37,045 nt of DNA, from contig NZ_JASSOT010000076.1 in the NCBI RefSeq assembly GCF_030238365.1, positions 1 through 37,045 on the forward strand, read 5' to 3'. Positions within the stretch are counted from its first letter, which is position 1. Every line of letters begins with the position of its first letter. Positions 25,181 to 32,239 of the stretch are shown here, piece after piece. The translations under genes and the position numbers were made by a program. This DNA is from Lelliottia wanjuensis. Lineage in GTDB: Bacteria > Pseudomonadota > Gammaproteobacteria > Enterobacterales > Enterobacteriaceae. The notes under the pieces are model-generated. The model was not told where the DNA came from. It saw only the letters and a program-made list of their open reading frames with translations, and did not search any database.

Positions 25181-25723
25181 TTACTGTTTCTTCTTAGGAG
25201 CGAGCACCATGATCATCTGGCGGCCTTCGATCTTCGATGGGAAGGATTCGACCACTGCCAGTTCACTCAGATCGTCACGGACGCGATTAAGCACTTCCAT
25301 ACCGATCTGCTGGTGAGCCATCTCACGACCGCGGAAACGCAGCGTGATCTTAGCTTTATCACCCTCTTCCAGAAAGCGTACCAGGCTGCGGAGTTTTACC
25401 TGGTAATCGCCATCGTCGGTGCCAGGTCGGAATTTAATTTCCTTAACCTGAATAACTTTTTGCTTTTTCTTCTGTTCCTTAGAAGACTTGCTCTTTTCAT
25501 AGAGGAATTTGCCGTAATCCATGATACGACAAACTGGCGGCTCGGCGTTAGGGCTGATTTCGACCAAGTCTACTCCGGATTCTTCAGCTTTTTCCAGAGC
25601 TTCTCTCAGACTCACAATACCAAGCTGCTCGCCTTCCAGACCTGTTAAGCGAACTTCTTGCGCGCGAATTTCGCTGTTGATACGATTCGGGCGCGCCGTT
25701 TGAACTCGTTTTCCGCCTTTAAT
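25181..25723 (-). CDS. infC: Translation initiation factor IF-3 (AUU start codon)
   Basis: IF-3 binds the 30S subunit, prevents premature 50S joining and checks start-codon choice. Starting at the ATT at 25723, the product is 180 residues (KGGKRVQTARPNRINSEIRA near the start), the E. coli length. Reading from the first ATG would cost about 36 residues of the conserved N-domain. The rare AUU start, which lets IF-3 repress its own translation, is preserved. The ribosome site GGAGG lies inside the end of thrS, whose stop is only 3 nt upstream. Confidence 0.97.
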   Translation of the reverse strand: MKGGKRVQTARPNRINSEIRAQEVRLTGLEGEQLGIVSLREALEKAEESGVDLVEISPNAEPPVCRIMDYGKFLYEKSKSSKEQKKKQKVIQVKEIKFRPGTDDGDYQVKLRSLVRFLEEGDKAKITLRFRGREMAHQQIGMEVLNRVRDDLSELAVVESFPSKIEGRQMIMVLAPKKKQ

Positions 25724-25726
25724 ACC

Positions 25727-27655
25727 TTATTCCTCCAGTTGTTGAAGACTGCGGCTGCGAATCTCTTGTCGCAGCTTCTCAATCACTTCACTCACGTCCA
25801 GGCTTCCCAGGTCTTTACCACGGCGGGTGCGAACGGCAACTTTGCCTGCTTCCACCTCTTTATCACCACAGACCAACATGTACGGGACCCGACGTAAAGT
25901 GTGCTCGCGGATTTTAAAGCCAATCTTCTCATTTCTCAAGTCCGCTTTTACGCGAATGCCCGCATTTTGTAGTTTCTGCGTCAATTCTTTAACGTAATCG
26001 GCCTGAGAATCGGTGATGTTCATGACCACGACCTGCACTGGCGCAAGCCAGGTTGGGAAGAAGCCAGCGAACTCTTCGGTCAGAATGCCGATAAAGCGTT
26101 CGATAGACCCAAGAATTGCACGGTGAATCATTACCGGCACCTGACGCTCGTTGTCTTCGCCAACATAAGAGGCGCTTAAACGCTGCGGCAGGGAGAAGTC
26201 CAGCTGGACTGTTCCGCACTGCCATGCACGATCGAGGCAGTCATACAGTGTAAATTCAATTTTCGGACCGTAGAATGCGCCTTCACCCACCTGATATTCA
26301 AACGGGATGTTGTTCTCTTCCAGCGCAACTGCCAGATCCGCCTCAGCACGATCCCAGGTCTCGTCGCTACCGATACGCTTTTCCGGACGAGTTGAGAGTT
26401 TGACGACGATTTTCTCGAAGCCAAAGGTGCTATACATATCGTAGACCATACGAATACAGGCGTTGACTTCATCACGCACCTGGTCTTCAGTACAGAAAAT
26501 ATGCGCATCATCCTGGGTAAAGCCACGAACACGCATCAGACCATGCAGTGCGCCTGATGGCTCATTACGATGGCAGCTACCAAACTCCGCCATACGCAGC
26601 GGCAGGTCACGGTAAGATTTCAGACCCTGGTTAAAGATCTGAACGTGGCCCGGACAGTTCATTGGCTTGATGCAGTATTCACGGTTCTCAGAAGAGGTGG
26701 TGAACATCGCATCTTTGTAGTTGTCCCAGTGGCCGGTTTTTTCCCACAGCACACGGTCCATCATGAACGGGCCTTTCACTTCCTGATACTGGTACTCTTT
26801 CAGCTTGGAGCGCACGAAAGTTTCCAGTTCACGGAAGATAGTCCAGCCGTCGTTATGCCAGAACACCATACCTGGTGCCTCTTCCTGCATATGATACAGG
26901 TCGAGCTGCTTACCGATTTTACGGTGGTCGCGTTTCGCGGCCTCTTCCAGACGCTGCAAGTAGGCGCTCAGGGCTTTTTTATCTGCCCAGGCGGTACCAT
27001 AAATACGCTGCAACATCTTGTTATTGCTGTCGCCACGCCAGTAGGCGCCTGCGGTTTTCATCAGTTTGAAGTGATGACAGAAACGCATGTTCGGCACGTG
27101 CGGTCCACGGCACATGTCGACGTATTCTTCGTGATGATACAAGCCTGGCTTGTCATCATGCGCGATGTTCTCATCAAGGATCGAAACTTTATAGTTCTCG
27201 CCACGCTTCACGAAGGTTTCACGCGCTTCGTGCCAGCTGACTTTTTTCTTGATGACATCGTAGTTGGTCTCGGCGAGCTCGTGCATACGTTTTTCGAGCG
27301 CGTCGATATCTTCCTGGGTCAGGGTATGGTCAAGGTCAACGTCATAGTAGAAACCGTTGTCGATCACCGGGCCGATCGCCATTTTGGTGTTTGGCCACAG
27401 CTGTTTGATGGCATGGCCTAACAGGTGCGCACAAGAGTGACGAATGATCTCAAGACCTTCATCGTTCTTGGCGGTAATGATGGACAGCTGCGCATCGTTT
27501 TCAATCAGATCGGAGGCGTCAACCAGTTCACCATTGACACGGCCGGCGATGGTGGCTTTTGCGAGTCCAGGACCAATGTCCAGAGCAACATCCATCGGGC
27601 TAACGGCGTGGTCGTAATGGCGTTGGCTGCCATCAGGAAGAGTAATTACAGGCAT
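25727..27655 (-). CDS. thrS: Threonyl-tRNA synthetase
   Basis: This 642-residue class II synthetase has the same length as E. coli ThrRS. Domains in order are an N-terminal TGS domain (about 1-60), an editing domain with the HSCAHLLGHAIKQLWP block (His pair) and later the Cys of YVDMCRGPHV, a catalytic core with zinc ligands in CIKPMNCPGHVQIF and further histidines, and a C-terminal anticodon-binding domain from about residue 540. It attaches Thr to tRNA-Thr and removes mis-attached Ser. E. coli ThrRS represses its own translation through a tRNA-like leader. The roughly 165-nt leader here has room for this, but I did not fold it. Confidence 0.98.
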   Translation of the reverse strand: MPVITLPDGSQRHYDHAVSPMDVALDIGPGLAKATIAGRVNGELVDASDLIENDAQLSIITAKNDEGLEIIRHSCAHLLGHAIKQLWPNTKMAIGPVIDNGFYYDVDLDHTLTQEDIDALEKRMHELAETNYDVIKKKVSWHEARETFVKRGENYKVSILDENIAHDDKPGLYHHEEYVDMCRGPHVPNMRFCHHFKLMKTAGAYWRGDSNNKMLQRIYGTAWADKKALSAYLQRLEEAAKRDHRKIGKQLDLYHMQEEAPGMVFWHNDGWTIFRELETFVRSKLKEYQYQEVKGPFMMDRVLWEKTGHWDNYKDAMFTTSSENREYCIKPMNCPGHVQIFNQGLKSYRDLPLRMAEFGSCHRNEPSGALHGLMRVRGFTQDDAHIFCTEDQVRDEVNACIRMVYDMYSTFGFEKIVVKLSTRPEKRIGSDETWDRAEADLAVALEENNIPFEYQVGEGAFYGPKIEFTLYDCLDRAWQCGTVQLDFSLPQRLSASYVGEDNERQVPVMIHRAILGSIERFIGILTEEFAGFFPTWLAPVQVVVMNITDSQADYVKELTQKLQNAGIRVKADLRNEKIGFKIREHTLRRVPYMLVCGDKEVEAGKVAVRTRRGKDLGSLDVSEVIEKLRQEIRSRSLQQLEE

Positions 27656-27833
27656 TTTATATCCTTATTTGCAGTGATGCCCCACACATAAGAGCATATA
27701 CAAAGAAAATAATCGTGTTTTATCAATAGATTGCGACACCATCTGACCAACAATCGTCAAATTGGCTCGCAGTCTGGAACAGCGACGAATCAGACAAAGG
27801 CTGATTTACGTTCTGCCCTGCGATGGTAACACT

Positions 27834-27854
27834 AAAAAAAGGGTGAATGCACCC
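27834..27854 (-). terminator. Terminator-like hairpin just upstream of the thrS promoter region
   Basis: On the minus strand GGGTG (27854-27850) and CACCC (27845-27841) flank loop CATT, followed by seven U residues (27840-27834). It would end a minus-strand transcript coming from beyond 27855, before the thrS leader. No minus-strand gene is visible there. The 27656-27969 spacer also holds the thrS leader and the plus-strand hairpin at 27876-27898. Confidence 0.6.
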
Positions 27855-27875
27855 TCCGCGACCAGATTGATGCCT

Positions 27876-27898
27876 CTCATACTTTTGCATGAGTTTTT
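27876..27898 (+). terminator. Weak plus-strand terminator-like hairpin
   Basis: CTCAT (27876-27880) and ATGAG (27889-27893) pair, with a further C-G pair inside, and are followed by TTTTT (27894-27898). The stem is short, so function is uncertain. It lies about 70 nt before the YncL-like start. Confidence 0.4.
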
Positions 27899-27969
27899 AG
27901 GGGTGACGCTCGCAATCCCATTTTGCTGAGCTAATCTTGAACAGGTCCTGACAACGAAAGGGGCGTTAC

Positions 27970-28062
27970 ATGAATGTTTCCAGTCGAACAGTGGTGATCC
28001 TGAATATTGTTTCCGCAGCGGCGCTGGTCATGATTCTGGCGGAGAAATTCCATTGGTTCTGA
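27970..28062 (+). CDS. yncL: YncL-like single-span stress-response membrane peptide
   Basis: This 30-codon frame gives a protein starting MNVSSRTVVILNIVSAAALV and ending AEKFHWF. It has one hydrophobic helix with a short polar N-terminus. The N-terminus MNVSSRTVV and a C-terminal WF match what I recall of the 31-residue E. coli small protein YncL, although yncL is not at this locus in K-12. An AAGGGG Shine-Dalgarno lies about 7 nt upstream of the ATG. Function is unknown beyond membrane location. The gene name is by resemblance only. Confidence 0.6.
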   Translation: MNVSSRTVVILNIVSAAALVMILAEKFHWF

Positions 28063-28089
28063 CCCCGAGGGTGCGCGATATGGCCGTTT

Positions 28090-28111
28090 TTGATAAACTC
28101 ATGTTTATCAA
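28090..28111. repeat. Perfect 9-bp inverted repeat before yniD
   Basis: TTGATAAAC and GTTTATCAA flank loop TCAT, ending 7 nt before the yniD Shine-Dalgarno. There is no U-tract, so it is not an obvious terminator. It could affect access to the yniD start or be a protein-binding palindrome. Confidence 0.6.
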
Positions 28112-28129
28112 CTGACGAAGGAACGGTTT

Positions 28130-28240
28130 ATGCCATCAAAACGCTTTGCGCAAAAACACTGGAAAATGGTGGTCGTATTAATCGCTATCTGTGGGGCGAT
28201 GCTTTTATTACGCTGGGCAGCGATGATCTGGGGCGTGTAG
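28130..28240 (+). CDS. yniD: Small membrane protein YniD
   Basis: This 36-codon frame starts MPSKRFAQKHWKMVVVLIAI and ends in LLLRWAAMIWGV. It closely matches the E. coli small protein YniD (MPTKRFDKKHWKMVVVLLAI), with a basic N-terminus and one membrane helix. AAGGA lies 8 nt before the ATG, and a good terminator follows at 28299-28328. Its function is not known. It is the second tiny membrane protein in tandem here. Confidence 0.88.
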   Translation: MPSKRFAQKHWKMVVVLIAICGAMLLLRWAAMIWGV

Positions 28241-28298
28241 ATTGAGTGAGTAATTCATTCACGTCTGTTCAGAATAATTCCGCAGCACATATCAAACG

Positions 28299-28328
28299 AA
28301 AAACCGGTACATCATTATCCGGTTTTTT
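28299..28328 (+). terminator. Rho-independent terminator of yniD
   Basis: AAAAACCGG (28299-28307) pairs with CCGGTTTTT (28319-28327), with an 11-nt loop and a T-run to 28328. It is placed about 60 nt after the yniD stop and before the convergent small gene at 28361. Confidence 0.8.
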
Positions 28329-28360
28329 CACGAGTCATTACCATTAAGCGTAATGCTCAA

Positions 28361-28594
28361 TTAAGACCACTCACCTGCGACCAGTTTATGCACATCGAAC
28401 GCGTCATTCATTGACTGACCGGTAGACTGGGAGCCCGGCGCGATGTTTGAGCCCGCTTCAACATCAGAAGCACGGGTAATGCCGATTTGGTTGGTGGTAT
28501 CACTGGCAGGTTGAGTCACTGAATCAGCAGCAAATACACCAAATGACAGTGCAGAAAGCACCATTGCTGCGGCAGCGTTTTTGATTTTATTCAT
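28361..28594 (-). CDS. Small secreted protein of unknown function with YhcN/YbiJ-like signal peptide
   Basis: This 77-residue product begins MNKIKNAAAAMVLSALSFGV with cleavage expected after VFA. The signal peptide looks like those of the DUF1471 (YhcN/BhsA/YbiJ) stress proteins. The mature part (about 54 residues, rich in Ser, Thr, Gln and Asp, ending KLVAGEWS) lacks the DUF1471 pattern that normally follows. It is likely periplasmic, and I do not recognise its function. A CRP-like site lies about 75 nt upstream. It is convergent with yniD and on the same strand as ydiY but separated by the ydiY terminator. Confidence 0.7.
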   Translation of the reverse strand: MNKIKNAAAAMVLSALSFGVFAADSVTQPASDTTNQIGITRASDVEAGSNIAPGSQSTGQSMNDAFDVHKLVAGEWS

Positions 28595-28657
28595 AATGAT
28601 TATTCTCTATCTGAATTAATGCAGAACAACTTGAGGCAATGAATTGCCTGTATTGTT

Positions 28658-28679
28658 AGTGTAGATCTGGATCACACTT
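28658..28679. promoter_or_regulatory. CRP-like site upstream of the 77-residue secreted protein
   Basis: The minus strand reads AAGTGTGATCCAGATCTACACT, which matches the CRP consensus TGTGA-N6-TCACA apart from one half-site change. The centre is about 74 nt from the start codon, compatible with class I activation. The surrounding promoter hexamers are unclear. The rest of 28595-28858 shows nothing but the ydiY terminator. Confidence 0.55.
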
Positions 28680-28823
28680 CTGCCTAGTCAATTTATTTAT
28701 CAAATCGTGTCAAATAAACTGAATATTAATGTACAGAGGGAATTATGAAGAAATGATGGAGAAACAGAAAAACAAATAAAATAAAACGCCGTTTAATTTT
28801 AAATAGCACAGTTTGTGAAAATA

Positions 28824-28852
28824 TAAAAACGGGCCGAGAATATATCGGCCCG
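28824..28852 (-). terminator. Rho-independent terminator of ydiY
   Basis: CGGGCCGA (minus strand, 28852-28845) pairs with TCGGCCCG (28837-28830), followed by a five-residue U-tract (28829-28825). It lies directly after the ydiY stop. Confidence 0.85.
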
Positions 28853-28858
28853 CCGGAA

Positions 28859-29617
28859 TTACATTTTATAGCCTAAAGAAACCGTTGTTCTGCGGTCGGT
28901 GTGTTCTGGCGCAGAAGCCGGTGGCTCCGAGTTCCAGGTCACGTTGTAAGCGACTTTCAGACCAAAGTGTTCGTTGATCGCCACGTTCAGCGCGGTCTCA
29001 GAGTTCAGGGTCGTGTCATCAGCACCAAATACGGAAACACCCTGGGTGAATTTGGCGTTATCGGTGAACTGCCAGGCGTACGTACCGGACGCGTAGCCCA
29101 GCGGCTGCGTTTTGGTATCGCCATCGGTGTACTCGTCATAACGCACACCAGGACCGAATTCGAAACGGAAGCTGTGGACCGGACCATTCAGGAACTGACG
29201 ACCATAACCGGCCGTAAACACGTCACGCTGGCGATAGCCGTTGTAGCGGTCAGTTAACCAGCTTGCCTGGCCGAAAAGATAGTCATAATCCGTCATGTTG
29301 TAACGGCTACGGCCACCCACTGCATACTTCTCAGAGGAGCGCTCGTCGTTAGATGAGGTGTTGCTGGCGTTACCCCACAGGGACCAGGCAGTGGTATTGC
29401 CGTACCAGGTCATGGTGGTGTCTGCGGTCAGGGAAGAGCTTTTGGTGTTACCTGATTGCGCCAGATACCCAGCGTTAAGGTTACCTTCAAACGGTTTCTG
29501 CGCAGTGGATGGGTCATCCATGACAGTAAAAACGGTATCGTCAGCGGCTGCGTACATCGAGGCAAACACGCCACCCGCCAGCATCATTGCGGCAGGTACT
29601 GTCTTCAAGAGCTTCAT
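28859..29617 (-). CDS. ydiY: YdiY, DUF481 outer-membrane beta-barrel protein
   Basis: This 252-residue protein carries a signal peptide (about 1-25, cut near YAAA) and a DUF481 beta-barrel of alternating polar and aromatic residues, ending in SLGYKM. It matches E. coli YdiY, described as an acid-inducible outer-membrane protein of unknown role. No good Shine-Dalgarno precedes the ATG (the nearest is CGGA about 11 nt upstream). A promoter, a hairpin and an intrinsic terminator lie in its leader at 29639-29740, suggesting regulated read-through. It is followed by its own terminator. Confidence 0.92.
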   Translation of the reverse strand: MKLLKTVPAAMMLAGGVFASMYAAADDTVFTVMDDPSTAQKPFEGNLNAGYLAQSGNTKSSSLTADTTMTWYGNTTAWSLWGNASNTSSNDERSSEKYAVGGRSRYNMTDYDYLFGQASWLTDRYNGYRQRDVFTAGYGRQFLNGPVHSFRFEFGPGVRYDEYTDGDTKTQPLGYASGTYAWQFTDNAKFTQGVSVFGADDTTLNSETALNVAINEHFGLKVAYNVTWNSEPPASAPEHTDRRTTVSLGYKM

Positions 29618-29638
29618 TTATAAAGGAGTCCGTACAAC

Positions 29639-29662
29639 AAAAAAAGAGACCATCACGGTCTC
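29639..29662 (-). terminator. Intrinsic terminator inside the ydiY leader
   Basis: On the minus strand GAGACC (29662-29657) and GGTCTC (29651-29646) flank loop GTGAT and are followed by a run of seven U residues. It ends about 21 nt before the ydiY start codon, so transcripts from the promoter at 29712-29740 would stop here unless read-through occurs. Confidence 0.75.
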
Positions 29663-29706
29663 GGAAACTTTCTTGAGGATCAATGACAAGGCATCCTTAG
29701 AAAGGT
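29639..29706 (-). ncRNA. Candidate 65-70-nt leader transcript or small RNA upstream of ydiY
   Basis: From a predicted start near 29706 to the U-tract at 29639 the RNA would hold two stem-loops. The first is a bulged hairpin (CUUUCU-A-AGGAU paired with AUCCU-CA-AGAAAG). The second is the terminator hairpin. This could be an attenuated 5' leader of ydiY or a discrete small RNA. No match to a known sRNA is recognised. This is inference from promoter and terminator placement only. Confidence 0.45.
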
Positions 29707-29711
29707 AACAA

Positions 29712-29740
29712 ATTATAAAAAGGCTCATATAACATAGCAA
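29712..29740 (-). promoter_or_regulatory. Strong promoter upstream of ydiY
   Basis: On the minus strand TTGCTA (29735-29740) and a perfect TATAAT (29712-29717) are separated by 17 nt. Transcription would start near 29706. The rest of 29741-29910 is AT-rich and must hold the pfkB promoter on the opposite strand, which I could not assign. Confidence 0.7.
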
Positions 29741-29910
29741 TGATTTCTTATTTCATTTTTTGAATAAGAACGATCTCAAAACGTTATTTCCTTCATAATA
29801 AAAACGCACAAAGCGCCTAAACATTTATATTTAAAATCATACTGTTATTTACTTTCCCTTCTCGTCTTTTGTGCCATGCTTACCGAAGCCCATGCTAAAA
29901 GGAGGTCATA

Positions 29911-30843
29911 ATGGTCCGAATTTATACGCTGACGCTCTCCCCTTCCCTCGACAGCGCCACGCTGACACCGCAGATCTATCCCGAAGGTAAACTGCGTTGC
30001 ACTGCGCCGGTGTTCGAACCCGGCGGTGGCGGCATCAACGTCGCGCGCGCCATCACCTATCTTGGCGGAAAAGCCACGGCGATCTTCCCGGCGGGCGGTG
30101 CGACCGGTGAACATCTGGTGGCGCTGCTGGCGGATGAACAGGTGGCCGTCGATACGGTGGAAGCCAAAGACTGGACGCGCCAGAACCTGCACGTCCACGT
30201 CGAATCGAGCGGCGAACAATACCGCTTTGTGATGCCCGGCGCCATGCTGGATGACAATGAGTTTCGCCAGCTGGAAGAGAAAGTGCTCGCTATCGAAAGC
30301 GGCGCCCTGCTGGTCATCAGCGGCAGCCTGCCGCCCGGCGTGAAATGTGAAAAACTCACCCAACTGATTCAGGCGGCCAAGAAGAAAGGTCTGCGCTGTA
30401 TCGTCGACAGCTCCGGCGAAGCGCTGACCGCCGCGCTGGAGTCCGGCGATCTGGAACTGATCAAACCGAACCAGAAAGAGCTGAGCGCGCTGGTCAACCG
30501 CCCGTTAACCCAGCCGGATGACGTGCGCTCTGCCGCGCAGGAGCTGGTGCGCAGCGGCAAAGCGCGTCGCGTGGTGGTGTCTCTGGGGCCACAGGGTGCC
30601 CTCGGCGTCGATGAAACCGGATCGGTACAGGTCGTTCCGCCGCCAATGAAAAGCCAGAGCACCGTCGGTGCCGGTGACAGTATGGTCGGTGCGATGACCT
30701 TAAAACTGGCGCAAGGCGCGTCGCTGCTGGAGATGACGCGCTACGGCGTCGCGGCCGGTAGCGCCGCCACGATTAACCACGGCACGCGCCTGTGCTCTCT
30801 CGAAGACACGCAAAAAATCGTCGATTACCTGTCCCAGAGTTAA
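29911..30843 (+). CDS. pfkB: 6-phosphofructokinase II
   Basis: This 310-residue PfkB/ribokinase-family enzyme phosphorylates fructose 6-phosphate to fructose 1,6-bisphosphate. It is the minor PFK isozyme of enterobacteria. Substrate motif GGGGINVARA is at 38-47, and the anion-hole motif GAGDS at 253-257 carries the catalytic Asp256, as in E. coli PfkB. A strong AAGGAGG Shine-Dalgarno lies 7 nt before the ATG. It is divergent from ydiY and followed by a hairpin at 30853-30870. Confidence 0.97.
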   Translation: MVRIYTLTLSPSLDSATLTPQIYPEGKLRCTAPVFEPGGGGINVARAITYLGGKATAIFPAGGATGEHLVALLADEQVAVDTVEAKDWTRQNLHVHVESSGEQYRFVMPGAMLDDNEFRQLEEKVLAIESGALLVISGSLPPGVKCEKLTQLIQAAKKKGLRCIVDSSGEALTAALESGDLELIKPNQKELSALVNRPLTQPDDVRSAAQELVRSGKARRVVVSLGPQGALGVDETGSVQVVPPPMKSQSTVGAGDSMVGAMTLKLAQGASLLEMTRYGVAAGSAATINHGTRLCSLEDTQKIVDYLSQS

Positions 30844-30852
30844 AAACAGCCT

Positions 30853-30870
30853 CCCCTCAGCGATGAGGGG
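30853..30870 (+). terminator. Probable pfkB terminator
   Basis: CCCCTCA (30853-30859) and TGAGGGG (30864-30870) form a 7-bp stem just after the pfkB stop. The following AATTTCCC is a poor U-tract. Confidence 0.5.
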
Positions 30871-30945
30871 AATTTCCCGTTAAGTCGCCAAACTGGCGCA
30901 ATCGACTATGCTAAGAAAACTTTCGCGATAACAAAGAGGTGAAAT

Positions 30946-31236
30946 ATGAGCAGTGGTGACATCACCCGCTACGTTGTAACCATCAAAATTCATGAAGACT
31001 CGCTGACCGAACTCAACGAGATCACCAATCACCTGACGCGCGGCGGTTTCCTGCTGACCCTGACGGATGACGAAGGCAATGTTCACGATCTGGGCACCAA
31101 TACGTTTGGCCTGATAAGCCCCCTCGATCGTGACGAAGTGAAAACGCTGGCCAGCGGCCTGGTTGAGAGCGCGACCGGCAAAGAGGCAAATATTGACGTA
31201 AAAACCTGGGAAGAGTGGCAAAAAAGAGAACAATAA
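30946..31236 (+). CDS. ydiZ: YdiZ, conserved protein of unknown function
   Basis: This 96-residue, acidic, soluble-looking protein starts MSSGDITRYVVTIKIHEDSL and has no signal peptide or membrane segment. It has the length and position of E. coli YdiZ (between pfkB and yniA). A GAGGTG Shine-Dalgarno lies upstream. Its function is unknown. It has its own short upstream region after the pfkB hairpin. Confidence 0.9.
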   Translation: MSSGDITRYVVTIKIHEDSLTELNEITNHLTRGGFLLTLTDDEGNVHDLGTNTFGLISPLDRDEVKTLASGLVESATGKEANIDVKTWEEWQKREQ

Positions 31237-31341
31237 ATGCCCTGCAGTGATCCTGACGGCTCAGGTGTGCGTTAGCTCGTATTATTGAACGGCGTTTTTG
31301 CGCTAACTTAATGATCTGGCGGACAACATGGGAGAATCATC

Positions 31342-32202
31342 ATGTGGCAGGCTATCAGTCATCTGTTAAACGAGCAACTGGGCGACGGGGAGATCGAGCT
31401 GCGTAACGAGCTGCCGGGTGGTGAAATCCACGCCGCATGGCATGTGCGCTTCGCAGGGCGTGATTTCTTCGTCAAATGTGATGAGCGGGAATTGCTCCCC
31501 ATCTTCACCGCCGAAGCCGATCAGCTGGAACTGCTGTCGCGCAGCAAAACCGTCTCTGTGCCGCAGGTCTGGGCGGTGGGAAGCGATCGCGACTACAGCT
31601 TTCTGGTGATGGACTATCTCCCTGCCCGTCCGCTGGACGCGCACAACGCCTTTCTGTTAGGCCAGCAAATCGCCCGCCTGCACCAGTGGAGCGACCAGCC
31701 TCAGTTTGGTCTCGATTTTGATAACGATCTCTCCACCACCCCACAGCCCAACTCCTGGCAGCGCCGCTGGTCGACCTTCTTTGCCGAGCAGCGCATCGGC
31801 TGGCAGCTGGAGCTGGCCGCCGAAAAAGGCCTGGAGTTCGGCAATATCGACGCCATTGTTGAGCACGTTCAGCAGCGCCTGGCGTCCCACCAGCCACAGC
31901 CTTCGCTGCTGCACGGCGATCTGTGGTCTGAAAACTGTGCGTTAGGGCCGAACGGGCCTTACATCTTTGATCCTGCCTGCTACTGGGGCGACCGCGAATG
32001 CGACCTGGCCATGCTGCCGCTGCATCCGGAGCAGCCGCCGCAAATCTACGATGGGTATCAGTCGGTATCGCCGCTGCCGTCAGGGTTCCTCGAACGACAG
32101 CCTATTTACCAGCTCTATACCCTCTTTAACCGGGCGATTCTGTTCGGAGGTGAACATCTGGTGAATGCGCAGCGCGCGCTGGACAGGATTTTAGCGGCGT
32201 AA
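31342..32202 (+). CDS. yniA: Fructosamine-kinase family protein YniA
   Basis: This 286-residue protein of the fructosamine/ketosamine-3-kinase family (aminoglycoside-phosphotransferase fold) has the catalytic loop HGDLWSEN at 191-198 and the metal-binding Asp210 in YIFDPACYWGDRE. Relatives phosphorylate sugar adducts on proteins, aiding deglycation. E. coli YniA has also been linked to phosphorylation of small sugars, though the in vivo substrate is not certain. GGGAGAA precedes the ATG. It converges on yniB through a shared terminator. Confidence 0.93.
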   Translation: MWQAISHLLNEQLGDGEIELRNELPGGEIHAAWHVRFAGRDFFVKCDERELLPIFTAEADQLELLSRSKTVSVPQVWAVGSDRDYSFLVMDYLPARPLDAHNAFLLGQQIARLHQWSDQPQFGLDFDNDLSTTPQPNSWQRRWSTFFAEQRIGWQLELAAEKGLEFGNIDAIVEHVQQRLASHQPQPSLLHGDLWSENCALGPNGPYIFDPACYWGDRECDLAMLPLHPEQPPQIYDGYQSVSPLPSGFLERQPIYQLYTLFNRAILFGGEHLVNAQRALDRILAA

Positions 32203-32209
32203 AGGCGAA

Positions 32210-32234
32210 AACGGGTGGTGCCTGACCACCCGTT
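32210..32234. terminator. Bidirectional terminator between yniA and yniB
   Basis: AACGGGTGGT (32210-32219) and ACCACCCGTT (32225-32234) form a perfect 10-bp stem with loop GCCTG. On the minus strand it is followed by four U residues. It sits in the 37-bp gap between the convergent genes. Confidence 0.75.
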
Positions 32235-32239
32235 ATGCG

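Noticed and set aside
28080..28115. An 11-codon upstream frame before yniD
   Set aside because: It lacks a Shine-Dalgarno and is explained by the inverted repeat region. Kept only as a remark in the findings.
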